Source: Actinomycetota bacterium
GTDB taxonomy: Bacteria > Actinomycetota > Acidimicrobiia > Acidimicrobiales > Ilumatobacteraceae
NCBI GenBank assembly: GCA_005788815.1
Contig: SYAZ01000034.1
Coordinates: 1 to 58,308, forward strand
Reading direction: 5' to 3'
DNA length: 58,308 nucleotides
The notes below the pieces were generated by a model. The model was not told the DNA's origin. It ran no database searches and saw only the letters and a list, made by a program, of their open reading frames with translations. The translations under genes were made by a program, and so were the position numbers. Positions 42,159 through 50,653 of this stretch are shown piece by piece (position 1 is the stretch's first letter; each line of letters begins with the position of its first letter).

Positions 42159-44492
42159 ATGTTGGCAGCAGCGACCGAAATGACAGAGACAGTGTTGTCG
42201 TCTGGTTGGTTCCTAGAGAACGCATGGCTTATCCCCATCATCCCCGCAATCTCATTTGCACTCATCATCTTTTTTGGTAAGCGCATGCCGAAAAAAGGCA
42301 GCGAGTTCGGTGTTGCTTCCATGTTGGGAGCCCTTGTTCTTTCAGCAGGCGCGGCATACCAGTGGATTCAGCGAGTCAATGGTGCTGAAGAAGGCGCCTA
42401 CATCGCACCCATTATCAAGACATGGACATGGTGGCAAAACGATGGTGTCTCACTCGGTATTGGTCAACATGTTGATGGTCTAACAGTCACCATTCTTATT
42501 GTCGTTGCCTTTATCTCTTCACTTGTGCAGATTTACTCGCTCGAATACCTTCGTGGTGACCGTCGATACACACATTTCTTTGCGTCTCTCACGTTGTTCT
42601 CTGCGGGAATGCTCAACATGGTCGTGGCCGAGAACATGATTCAACTCATCCTTGGTTGGGAAATCATGGGTCTGTGCTCGTTCATGTTGATTGGGCATTG
42701 GTGGGAAGAAGGCGCAAATAGCCGCGCTGCCCTCAAGGCATTCTTTACTACGCGTACTGGCGACATTGGTCTGTTGACCGGTACTGCTGTCTTGTACTTC
42801 GCTGCGAACGAGTGGACAACAAAGACACTCGGTGTTTCTGGATTCTCGATTCGTGGTTTGTCATCGTGGGCGCTTTCGGGTGACCCAAGCTCTGCGGCAA
42901 TCACCGTTGGTGCTGTGGCTTTATTCATTGCTGCAATCGGCAAGAGTGGCCAGTTCCCACTTCACACCTGGTTGCCAGACGCAATGGCTGGTCCTACACC
43001 TGTTAGTTCTTTGCTGCACTCAAGCACCATGGTTGTTGCCGGCGTGTTCCTTGTTGCTCGCGTATATCCAGTGTTCTTCGAAGGCCTCAACATTCTCGGT
43101 TCAGGCGCCAACTTCATTGTGATCATCGGTGGCATCACCATTGTGATTGCTGCTCTTCTCGCATTCGTCCAAACAGACATCAAGAAGGTGTTGGCGTATT
43201 CAACTGTGAGCCAGTTGGGATACATGATGATGGGACTTGGTGCTGGAGCTTGGTTGCCAGCTGTCTTCCACATCTTTACGCACGCGTTCTTTAAGGCTTG
43301 TTTGTTCTTGGGCGCCGGCTCTATTAGCCACAGCTCTTCGCATCACTCGTTTGAAATGAAGAAAGACATGGGCGGACTGCGCAAGTTCATGCCAATTACT
43401 TTCACCACTTGGATCATTTCAACACTGGCTTTGTGCGGCGTCTTCCCATTCTCTGGTTTCTTCTCTAAAGACGAAATCATCGACAACGTGGGTTACTCCG
43501 GATACAACGTGTTCATGATTGTGGGTCTAGCGGGTGCATTCCTCACAGCTGCCTACATGACGCGTGCGACGTACCTCACCTTCTTTGGTTCGCCGCGTGG
43601 CGCATCTGCTGGCGAGCATCATGAAGAAGAAGGTCATGGTGCACATGCAAGTCATGACGATGATGCTCACGACTCTCATGACACTCACGGTCACGATGCA
43701 CATGCATCACATGGTCCACACGAATCTGGTTGGCTCATTACTGCGCCTCTCATCATCTTGGCCACCCTTGCGTTGAGTTCTGGTTTCTTGAACGCAGTTC
43801 CATTTGGTCATGGCTGGGAGAACTTGAAGAAGTGGGTAGAACCAAGTGCTGAAGTCATCAACCCCACAGGTGTTGCTTATGTCGTCGGCGGCGCAGGTGA
43901 AGCACGAGTTACTGCCATTGAAGCTGGCTATGAAAAGTCTGATTGCGGAACCAAGACTCCTGTAGATGGCGTGTGTGTTGCGCCGCAACTTAAACATGCG
44001 CCATTCAAATGGTCGAAGGCTGCTTTGTCCACGTTCATCGTTTTTGCAGGCATGTTGTCTAGTTGGTTCGTGTGTGTTCAGTTGTATGGACGTAAGAACA
44101 AAAAACTTGTTGGTCTCACTGAGCGCAACAAGGCATTGGGTGCGGGGTACAAGTTCCTGTTGAACAAGTACTACCTAGACGCCTTGTACGAAAACGTGAT
44201 CGTACGTGCCATCGCGCATCCAATTGCGCGCGGTGCGTATTGGATCAACCAAAACATTCTCGACGGCATCGTCAATGGCGCAGGTACCAGCGCCAAGACC
44301 GTTGCTGGTTGGGTGTATCGCAATGTCGATCAGAAACTGGTCGACGGTGCAGTGAATAGTTCGGGCAACGCAGCGCAAGCAGCGGGCGGCTCCCTACAAC
44401 CTGTTCAGTCCGGAAAAGTCAATATGTATGGAGCGTTGTTGTTCGGCTCAGCCGCCATCGGCGCTCTCATACTCGTCATCATTAATACCTGA
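42159..44492 (+). CDS. nuoL: NADH-quinone oxidoreductase subunit L (operon 2), enlarged, His-rich
   Basis: 777 residues, about 140 longer than the operon 1 copy. Core motifs: ILGWEIMGLCSFMLIGHWWEE, GKSGQFPLHTWLPDAMAGPTPVSSLLHSSTMVVAGV with the channel Lys, and TDIKKVLAYSTVSQLGYM. Insertion 1 (about residues 483-522) has 12 histidines among Asp/Glu/Ala. Insertion 2 (about 565-612) includes Cys596 and Cys606 in a hydrophilic loop that could form a disulfide. The C-terminal region has the anchor helix after a lateral-helix region (NQNILDGIVNGAGTSAK). nuoM follows 14 bp later. Confidence 0.94.
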   Translation: MLAAATEMTETVLSSGWFLENAWLIPIIPAISFALIIFFGKRMPKKGSEFGVASMLGALVLSAGAAYQWIQRVNGAEEGAYIAPIIKTWTWWQNDGVSLGIGQHVDGLTVTILIVVAFISSLVQIYSLEYLRGDRRYTHFFASLTLFSAGMLNMVVAENMIQLILGWEIMGLCSFMLIGHWWEEGANSRAALKAFFTTRTGDIGLLTGTAVLYFAANEWTTKTLGVSGFSIRGLSSWALSGDPSSAAITVGAVALFIAAIGKSGQFPLHTWLPDAMAGPTPVSSLLHSSTMVVAGVFLVARVYPVFFEGLNILGSGANFIVIIGGITIVIAALLAFVQTDIKKVLAYSTVSQLGYMMMGLGAGAWLPAVFHIFTHAFFKACLFLGAGSISHSSSHHSFEMKKDMGGLRKFMPITFTTWIISTLALCGVFPFSGFFSKDEIIDNVGYSGYNVFMIVGLAGAFLTAAYMTRATYLTFFGSPRGASAGEHHEEEGHGAHASHDDDAHDSHDTHGHDAHASHGPHESGWLITAPLIILATLALSSGFLNAVPFGHGWENLKKWVEPSAEVINPTGVAYVVGGAGEARVTAIEAGYEKSDCGTKTPVDGVCVAPQLKHAPFKWSKAALSTFIVFAGMLSSWFVCVQLYGRKNKKLVGLTERNKALGAGYKFLLNKYYLDALYENVIVRAIAHPIARGAYWINQNILDGIVNGAGTSAKTVAGWVYRNVDQKLVDGAVNSSGNAAQAAGGSLQPVQSGKVNMYGALLFGSAAIGALILVIINT

Positions 44493-44506
44493 GGGAGCAC
44501 ATAGGC

Positions 44507-46042
44507 ATGCTTAGCGAACACAACTGGGTGCTATCAGTCGGCACATTCTTGCCACTGGTAGGAGTCATCATCATGCTTTTTCTGCCGAAGGCAGACGAAG
44601 CATTAACTAAGGCAGTAGGCATCATCACAGCAGCGGCAACGCTTGCTGTCGGTGTCTTCACCTTGATTCAGTTTGACTACGACCGCGCTGGAGAGATGCA
44701 GTTCGTGGCCGACCACGAATGGATCTCTGTCATCAAGTCGTCGTACTTCATTGGATTAGACGGAATCAGCCTTCCTTTGTATTTCCTCTCAATGGTCATC
44801 ACTTTGTTGGTCATGATTTACAGCTGGAACCATGTTCCTTCACCAGGTAATCCAAAGGCATTCTTCATCTTGATGTTGATATTGCAAACGGGTATGGCCG
44901 GAACATTCATCTCTCGTGACCTCATCTTGTTCTTCGTGTTCTTTGAACTTGTTCTGTTGCCGATGTATTTCATGATTGGTGTTTGGGGTGGCGAAAATCG
45001 CCAGTACGCATCACTCAAGTTCTTCTTGTACACCATGTTTGGCTCTGCACTTATGTTGGTGGCTTTCCTCGCATTGTTCTTCAAGACTGGTGCAGAGAGT
45101 TTCTCTATTCCGTATCTCATCGAGAATGGGTTAAACATTTCTCGTACAACCCAGATCTGGATCTTCGGCGGCATGTTTGTTGGCTTCGCAGTCAAAGTGC
45201 CAATGTTCCCGTTCCACACGTGGTTGCCTGATGCGCATACGCAAGCACCAACCCAAGGTTCAGTCATCCTGGCTGCAATCTTGTTGAAGTTGGGTACCTA
45301 CGGTTTTGTACGAATCGCAATTCCGATTCTTCCGGAAGCAGCAAAAGCATGGGCGCCCTACATCGGTGCTCTTGCAGTGATTGGCATCATCTATGGTGCG
45401 CTTGGCTGTCTCGCCCAAACAGATATGAAGCGTTTGATTGCGTTCTCATCAGTTGCTCACATGGGTTACGTCATGTTGGGTATCTCAACATTGACATCGT
45501 TCGGTATGAACGCAGCGATGTTTGGAATGGTTGCTCACGGTTTGATTACCGGCATGTTGTTCTTTGTTGCAGGTTCCGTGAAAGAGCGTTACCACACTCT
45601 TGAAATCAAGCGTCTCTCCGGCATGTTGTTACAAGTGCCAAAACTTGGCTGGATCATGGGCTTTTGTGCGATGGCTTCTCTTGGTCTTCCAGGCCTTGCA
45701 GGTTTCTGGGGTGAATTCCCCGCGATTCTCTCTGCATATCAACCAGCCGACGGGTTGCCGGTGGAGGTTTTCCGCGCATACATGGTGATTGCTGCAATCG
45801 GAACTGTGTTTGCAGCTGGTTATCTGTTGTGGATGTTCCAGCGCACAGCGTTTGGTGAGCCAACTGCAGAGTTCTCACCAGGTCATGGTCACGACGAAGA
45901 CATTCATGATGTCAACAAGTTTGAGTGGGTGGCATGGTCACCTTTGCTGATTGCCATCGTGGTCTTTGGTGTGTACCCACAACTGATGTTCAAAGTTCTC
46001 GACCCAGCTGTGGGCGTCACATTGAAGGCTTTCGGAGGCTGA
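44507..46042 (+). CDS. nuoM: NADH-quinone oxidoreductase subunit M (operon 2)
   Basis: 511 residues. FFVFFELVLLPMYFMIGVWGG with the channel Glu, VKVPMFPFHTWLPDAHTQAPTQGSVILAAILLKLGTYG, and TDMKRLIAFSSVAHMGYVMLG are the antiporter motifs. A small His/Asp loop (GHGHDEDIHDVN) near the C-terminus echoes the His-rich insertion of NuoL2. The stop is followed 3 bp later by the nuoN GTG, and GGAGG inside the last codons of nuoM supplies its ribosome site. Confidence 0.95.
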   Translation: MLSEHNWVLSVGTFLPLVGVIIMLFLPKADEALTKAVGIITAAATLAVGVFTLIQFDYDRAGEMQFVADHEWISVIKSSYFIGLDGISLPLYFLSMVITLLVMIYSWNHVPSPGNPKAFFILMLILQTGMAGTFISRDLILFFVFFELVLLPMYFMIGVWGGENRQYASLKFFLYTMFGSALMLVAFLALFFKTGAESFSIPYLIENGLNISRTTQIWIFGGMFVGFAVKVPMFPFHTWLPDAHTQAPTQGSVILAAILLKLGTYGFVRIAIPILPEAAKAWAPYIGALAVIGIIYGALGCLAQTDMKRLIAFSSVAHMGYVMLGISTLTSFGMNAAMFGMVAHGLITGMLFFVAGSVKERYHTLEIKRLSGMLLQVPKLGWIMGFCAMASLGLPGLAGFWGEFPAILSAYQPADGLPVEVFRAYMVIAAIGTVFAAGYLLWMFQRTAFGEPTAEFSPGHGHDEDIHDVNKFEWVAWSPLLIAIVVFGVYPQLMFKVLDPAVGVTLKAFGG

Positions 46043-46045
46043 CCC

Positions 46046-47554
46046 GTGCTGAGCACTATTGCTGATGCTGCGTGGTCGGCGCCTGTTATCGACTACCACG
46101 CGCTTGCACCCGAGATTGTTCTCGGGGGTGGCATTGTGCTGCTCCTGTTGTTGGATCTCTTTATTGCAGATGCGAAGAAGTGGGTCCTTACTCCCGTTGC
46201 AAGTTTCACCCTCCTTGCTGCTTTCATTCCAGTACTGACACTGTCGCTGAGTGATGGAGGAGTCCGTTCTCTGTTTGATGGCCGCTATGTAGTTGACGAT
46301 TTCAGTCTTGTACTGAAGGGTTTATTCCTGCTTGCTGGTTATGTGGTGGTGCTGTTGTCTGCAGATCACATTCGTGAGGGCGACTACTACCAAGGCGAGT
46401 ATTGGTTCCTCGTCTTATCGAGCCTTCTAGGAATGGTCATGATGGCGTCTAGCCGCGACCTCATTTCTATTTTCGTCTCGCTCGAGTTCTTGTCAATCCC
46501 GGCGTACATGTTGGCCGCCTGGCGTAAGCGTGACAGTAAAAGCAATGAAGCAGGAATCAAGTACTACTTACTCGGTGTGTTTGCCTCCGCAATCATGTTG
46601 TACGGCATGTCACTTCTTTACGGCATCACTAACTCCACAAAGCTTGTAGACATCGGCGCATACCTCGGTTCAGACATGTCTGCGATTCGCGCAGTTGCGG
46701 TTCTGTTCGTAGTGATTGGTTTTGCATTCAAGATTTCAGCAGTTCCGTTCCATACGTGGGCTCCCGACACTTATCAAGGTGCTCCAACTCCTGTCACTGC
46801 GTTCTTGTCTGTTGCATCGAAGACCGCTGGTTTCGTTGCTCTTGTCACTGTTGTGTACGTCGGATTCCCCGGTTCCAGCGAAGTGTGGCAGCCAGTGTTC
46901 TGGATCCTCTCTGCGCTCACGATGACCGTCGGAAACGTGATGGCTCTGAAGCAAACAAACATCGTTCGTATGTTGGCTTATTCATCAATCGCTCAAGGTG
47001 GCTTCATCCTCATGCCGCTTGCTGCTGCAGGTGAACAAGGTGTTGCAGAGTCCGCTCTGCGCGCTGTAGTCACCTACTTGCTGGTGTATGCAGCAACCAA
47101 CTTGGGAGTCTTTGCAGTCATCATGGCGGTGTCTCGCAAAACACGCAGCGGCGAGATTTCTTCGTACGGTGGTTTGTTCTCATACGCACCAGGCCTTGCA
47201 ACACTGATGACATTGTTTATGGCGTCACTCGCAGGTATTCCACCACTTGGTGGTTGGTTCGGTAAGTTTGCAGCCTTCCAGTCACTTGTCTCTGCACAAA
47301 ACAATTGGGCGTACGCATTGGCCATTATTGGCGGTGTGAACTCTGTTGTGGCATTCGGGTATTACGGAAGCATCTTGCGTGAAATGTGGATGCGCCCCGT
47401 GCCTGACGGCGATTCGTCTCCCGTTCCAATTCAGTCATCGCTCATTGTTGCTTTAGCAATCACCGGTTCTGCAACATTGTTGCTCGGTGTCTTGCCAGGA
47501 ATTGTTATTCACTTCGGTGATCTTGCCGGTCTCGCCGGTGCCTTCGGCGGCTGA
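46046..47554 (+). CDS. nuoN: NADH-quinone oxidoreductase subunit N (operon 2)
   Basis: 502 residues from GTG 46046, 7 nt after GGAGG (46034-46038). About 14 TM helices. FVSLEFLSIPAYMLAAWRKRD, GFAFKISAVPFHTWAPDTYQGAPTPVTAFLSVASK and NIVRMLAYSSIAQGGFIL are conserved. It closes the 11-gene operon. Its 3' end overlaps the MidA-type methyltransferase gene by about 17 bp, so the two are translated from one message. Confidence 0.95.
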   Translation: MLSTIADAAWSAPVIDYHALAPEIVLGGGIVLLLLLDLFIADAKKWVLTPVASFTLLAAFIPVLTLSLSDGGVRSLFDGRYVVDDFSLVLKGLFLLAGYVVVLLSADHIREGDYYQGEYWFLVLSSLLGMVMMASSRDLISIFVSLEFLSIPAYMLAAWRKRDSKSNEAGIKYYLLGVFASAIMLYGMSLLYGITNSTKLVDIGAYLGSDMSAIRAVAVLFVVIGFAFKISAVPFHTWAPDTYQGAPTPVTAFLSVASKTAGFVALVTVVYVGFPGSSEVWQPVFWILSALTMTVGNVMALKQTNIVRMLAYSSIAQGGFILMPLAAAGEQGVAESALRAVVTYLLVYAATNLGVFAVIMAVSRKTRSGEISSYGGLFSYAPGLATLMTLFMASLAGIPPLGGWFGKFAAFQSLVSAQNNWAYALAIIGGVNSVVAFGYYGSILREMWMRPVPDGDSSPVPIQSSLIVALAITGSATLLLGVLPGIVIHFGDLAGLAGAFGG

Positions 47555-48581
47555 TTCCATACGCGCTGCTATCGCAGCGTCTCAAGGAAGTATTCCGTTC
47601 GCGCAGTTCATGGAGAACGCGCTGTACGGTCCTGATGGTTTCTATTCCACTACAGGTCGCGCGGGTAGACGTGGCGATTTCATTACGTCTCCAGAAGTGG
47701 GGCCATTGTTTGGCTATGTCCTGTCGCAAGCAATTGATGCCGTGTGGAGGCGTTTAGGTGAGCCCAGTGGTTTTCAAATAGTAGAAGTGGGTGCTGGGCC
47801 AGGAACCCTCGCGCGTTCAATTATCGCAGCCAGTCCACAGTGCTTAGTGAACGGCAGGTACGTAGCTGTTGAAGTGAGCGAAGAACAACGAACGTTGCAT
47901 CCAGACGGGGTGACATCTACTGGTGTCATGCCCAGCAAGATTGAACATGGTGTCATCATCGCGAATGAATTGCTCGACAATCTGCCATTTGATTTATGGG
48001 TGTATGACGATGGCTGGAGAAATGCTCATGTCATACAACAAGGCGATGGTTTCGCAGAGTTATTGATAACCCAAGATGTTCCAGCCTGTTTACCTTCACG
48101 CGTTCCACACGGCTCGCGTGCACCAGTACACATAAAGGCGACCGAATGGTTGTCCAATGCTCTAGGCATACTGTCCTCGGGAAGTGTGCTCGTTATCGAT
48201 TACTGCACTCCACTAACTGCTGAAGTCGCTTCTATGCCGTGGCGTGAATGGTTGCGCACCTACGCGGGTCATGAACGTGGGGCACACTATTTGCGCAACC
48301 CTGGTGAACAAGACATCACAACACAGGTGTGTATCGACCAGCTTGCTGCGGTGCGAGAGCCAGATGCAGTGCGAACGCAATCGCAGTTCTTGCAGTTGTG
48401 GGGAATTGATGAACTGGTGGAAGAGGGGAAACAGGTGTGGACAGAAAATGCTGCGCGGCCCACATTGGCAGCAATCAAGATGAGAAGCAGAGTTACTGAG
48501 GCAGAGGCACTGCTCGATACGACTGGCCTCGGCAATTTCATGGTTCTCGAATGGTCTCTTGCCTCCACCAATGGCAAGTAG
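47538..48581 (+). CDS. SAM-dependent methyltransferase, MidA/NDUFAF7 family
   Basis: About 347 residues from GTG 47538; GTG 47517 and 47487 are alternatives further inside nuoN. Family marks: IPFAQFMENALYGPDGFYSTTGRAGRRGDFITSPEVGPLFG, with TSPEVGPLFG as the MidA signature, the SAM-binding loop VEVGAGPGTLARSI, YVAVEVSEEQR, and IIANELLDNLPFDLWV. In mitochondria NDUFAF7 dimethylates an arginine of NDUFS2 (=NuoD) and is needed for complex I assembly. The overlap with nuoN of operon 2 makes that role very plausible here. The substrate has not been shown for the bacterial proteins. Confidence 0.88.
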   Translation: MPSAADSIRAAIAASQGSIPFAQFMENALYGPDGFYSTTGRAGRRGDFITSPEVGPLFGYVLSQAIDAVWRRLGEPSGFQIVEVGAGPGTLARSIIAASPQCLVNGRYVAVEVSEEQRTLHPDGVTSTGVMPSKIEHGVIIANELLDNLPFDLWVYDDGWRNAHVIQQGDGFAELLITQDVPACLPSRVPHGSRAPVHIKATEWLSNALGILSSGSVLVIDYCTPLTAEVASMPWREWLRTYAGHERGAHYLRNPGEQDITTQVCIDQLAAVREPDAVRTQSQFLQLWGIDELVEEGKQVWTENAARPTLAAIKMRSRVTEAEALLDTTGLGNFMVLEWSLASTNGK

Positions 48582-48590
48582 GTTGCAGGT

Positions 48591-49523
48591 GTGATTGTTG
48601 TAGAGAATCTCACCAAGTCGTATGGGTCTAAGAAGGCAGTTGACTCGCTTTCGTTCTCGGTGGCGCCTGGTCGGGTCACTGGTTTCCTTGGGCCAAATGG
48701 ATCTGGCAAAAGCACCACCATGCGATGCATGTTGGGCCTCGATCGCCCTGACACAGGGCATGTTTTGTTCGACGGCAAGGCGTACACAGAGTTTGAACGC
48801 CCACTCACTCATGTGGGTTCTCTGCTCGACGCCGGAGATGCCCACAAGGGAAGAACAGCGCGTAATCATCTGCGCTGGATTGCATTAACGCATGGCATTT
48901 CAGTGCAGCGAGTAGATCAAGTTCTTCAGATGGTCGGTATGACCGAAGCAGCTAATACACGAGTCGGCAAGTTTTCTTTGGGAATGCGTCAACGTCTTGG
49001 TCTTGCTGCCGCATTACTTGGCGATCCACAAGTTGTCATTCTGGATGAACCTGCGAATGGTCTTGACCCCGAAGGAATTCGATGGACAAGAGAAGTGATG
49101 CGACATCTTGCAGATGAGGGTCGGTCTGTTCTCGTTAGTAGTCATCAGTTAGTTGAGTTGTCTCTTGTTGCCGATGACTTAGTGGTCATTGGTCAGGGCT
49201 CTCTCATTTCTTCTGGACCAATAAGTCAGTTCATGACACAACATGCAAAAACATGGGTACGAGTTGTGTCTCCAAGTATTGATGCTCTTGCGGAACTTGT
49301 CCGACTTGCAGGCGGAACGATTGAGAAAACTCCAGAGGGAGTTGATTTTCACGGCATCAGTGCTGCAACTATTGGTGAAATTGCCGCAAAGAATAATCTT
49401 GTGCTGCATGAACTTTCGCCCCAAATCGGTTCACTGGAGCAGGCATTTCTTGATGCGACAGATGCTTCGGTGGAATACAGAGGCGAATCCGCCACCTCAA
49501 CATGGGCGGCTCCGCAGCAATGA
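48591..49523 (+). CDS. ABC transporter ATP-binding protein
   Basis: 310 residues from GTG 48591. Walker A FLGPNGSGKSTTMR, signature FSLGMRQRLGLAAALLGDP, Walker B VVILDEPANGLDPEG, and the switch His in VLVSSHQLVE. The N-terminal 220 residues are the ATPase; the C-terminal 90 residues are a regulatory extension as in bacitracin/antibiotic-type exporters (CcmA/NatA group). The stop overlaps the permease ATG (ATGA at 49520-49523). Substrate unknown; the absence of a binding protein suggests export. Confidence 0.92.
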   Translation: MIVVENLTKSYGSKKAVDSLSFSVAPGRVTGFLGPNGSGKSTTMRCMLGLDRPDTGHVLFDGKAYTEFERPLTHVGSLLDAGDAHKGRTARNHLRWIALTHGISVQRVDQVLQMVGMTEAANTRVGKFSLGMRQRLGLAAALLGDPQVVILDEPANGLDPEGIRWTREVMRHLADEGRSVLVSSHQLVELSLVADDLVVIGQGSLISSGPISQFMTQHAKTWVRVVSPSIDALAELVRLAGGTIEKTPEGVDFHGISAATIGEIAAKNNLVLHELSPQIGSLEQAFLDATDASVEYRGESATSTWAAPQQ

Positions 49524-50266
49524 TTGGTGTCCTTCGTTCTGAATTATTCAAGTTGCGCACTACACGTGCAACAAAAGTTATTGTTGTGTGCTCAGTTGTA
49601 CTGCCAGCCATCATTTTTACTCTTACTTCGATGCTTGCATTCGGCAATGGGGAAGTAGGTGATTCTCTGGTTTCCATGGTGGGTAACTTTGCCCCACTCA
49701 CAGGCCTCTTGTTGGGTGTTGTCGGCGTGTTGTGTTCGACGCAAGAGTATTCACAGGGAACAATTCGAATCACTCTCGTTGCAACTCCAAATCGGCTCAC
49801 AGTTTTGATTGCAAAACTACTGACAACAGTAGTGGTCTCTACGGTCTCCTCTGTCTTGATGTTGTTGCTCTGTTTACTGCCGTCTCAGTTAATTCTGTCA
49901 TCGCGAAACATCGACTTCGTCACCATTGATACTGATGTGCGTATCTTGTTTTCGGCAGTGATCCTCAGCGTTTTCCTCTCAATACTTGGGTTGTCGCTTG
50001 GTTTGGTGTTCAAGAGTTCACCCGGTGCTATCTCTGCGTTGCTCTTGTGGCCCACCATTCTTGAAGGAATGGTGTTCGGTCTTTTGTCGGTGGCATTCGA
50101 TCGCAACATGATGAAGTTTGCTCCGGTGCAAGGTAACGGTTTCAGGCTCATTGCTCAATACACAGACGAAAGCAATTCGTGGGCAGTTTCGTTAGCGGTT
50201 TTCAGTGCTTTTGTAGCAGTGTTTGCGGTACTGGGTGCGGTCTTCTTCTCGCGCCGTGACGCTTAA
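49520..50266 (+). CDS. ABC-2 type transporter permease
   Basis: 248 residues from ATG 49520. Six TM helices: about 22-42, 56-80, 102-125, 142-168, 172-190 and 222-245. The start IGVLRSELFKLRTTRATKVIVV is typical of the ABC-2 permeases paired with NatA-like ATPases. The third segment EYSQGTIRITLVATPNR is the conserved coupling region. It forms a two-gene exporter with the preceding ATPase. The substrate cannot be predicted. It ends 20 bp before the truncated TetR gene on the other strand. Confidence 0.9.
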   Translation: MIGVLRSELFKLRTTRATKVIVVCSVVLPAIIFTLTSMLAFGNGEVGDSLVSMVGNFAPLTGLLLGVVGVLCSTQEYSQGTIRITLVATPNRLTVLIAKLLTTVVVSTVSSVLMLLLCLLPSQLILSSRNIDFVTIDTDVRILFSAVILSVFLSILGLSLGLVFKSSPGAISALLLWPTILEGMVFGLLSVAFDRNMMKFAPVQGNGFRLIAQYTDESNSWAVSLAVFSAFVAVFAVLGAVFFSRRDA

Positions 50267-50286
50267 CGCACCGCAGAGAGGGGCGA

Positions 50287-50529
50287 CTAGATGGTGTGTT
50301 CAGTCATACGAGTATTTTCACATTGTTCGACACTCTCTTCGTAAATATCTCCAAGAGCTCGTGCAAGGAAACCATTTCGGTCCTCAAATCTTCGATCAAT
50401 CTGGGTGATAGAACAGTGCGCCCTTGCTGCCACTTCAGCTACGCGAAGACCAAGAACGCCGTGTTTTTCTATCTCGGTACGCGCGCTTTCTAGAATGAGA
50501 TTTTCAATTTCGGTAACCTTAGAACTCAT
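50287..50529 (-). CDS. TetR-type DNA-binding domain protein lacking the ligand domain
   Basis: 80 residues from ATG 50529. The segment ILESARTEIEKHGVLGLRVAEVAARAHCSITQIDRRFEDRNGFLARAL is the TetR N-terminal helix-turn-helix. The protein stops about 15 residues later, whereas TetR regulators have about 120 more residues for ligand binding and dimerisation. Only 20 bp separate its stop from the exporter permease, so no hidden frameshifted remainder exists. It could be a degraded gene or a minimal repressor. It is divergent from the flavin monooxygenase, with a palindrome between them. Confidence 0.7.
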   Translation of the reverse strand: MSSKVTEIENLILESARTEIEKHGVLGLRVAEVAARAHCSITQIDRRFEDRNGFLARALGDIYEESVEQCENTRMTEHTI

Positions 50530-50559
50530 CTTCGCCACTTCCAAACTTTATGTCCGTAA

Positions 50560-50576
50560 AACTTTTCCGTAAAGTT
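50560..50576. promoter_or_regulatory. Palindrome in the tetR-like/monooxygenase divergent region (candidate operator)
   Basis: AACTTT (50560-50565) and AAAGTT (50571-50576) flank TCCGT as a perfect 6-bp inverted repeat. CCGTAAAACTT and CCGTAAAGTT form a near direct repeat over the same stretch, and AAACTTTA occurs again at 50543-50550. The stretch is AT-rich compared with its surroundings. It lies 31 bp upstream of the TetR-like ATG and 78 bp upstream of the monooxygenase ATG, the usual place for a TetR operator. Confidence 0.5.
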
Positions 50577-50653
50577 GTTACCGAAAGTATCAGTGGTTCT
50601 TGACCATGCGCTGGAGTTGTATAGTTGGTGTGTCACATGAGGGTGGAAAGCAT

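Noticed and set aside
42159-44492. NuoL2 as an Mrp-type antiporter subunit instead of complex I
   Set aside because: It lies in order between nuoK and nuoM with all other membrane-arm genes and carries the C-terminal lateral-helix region, so complex I is the simpler call.
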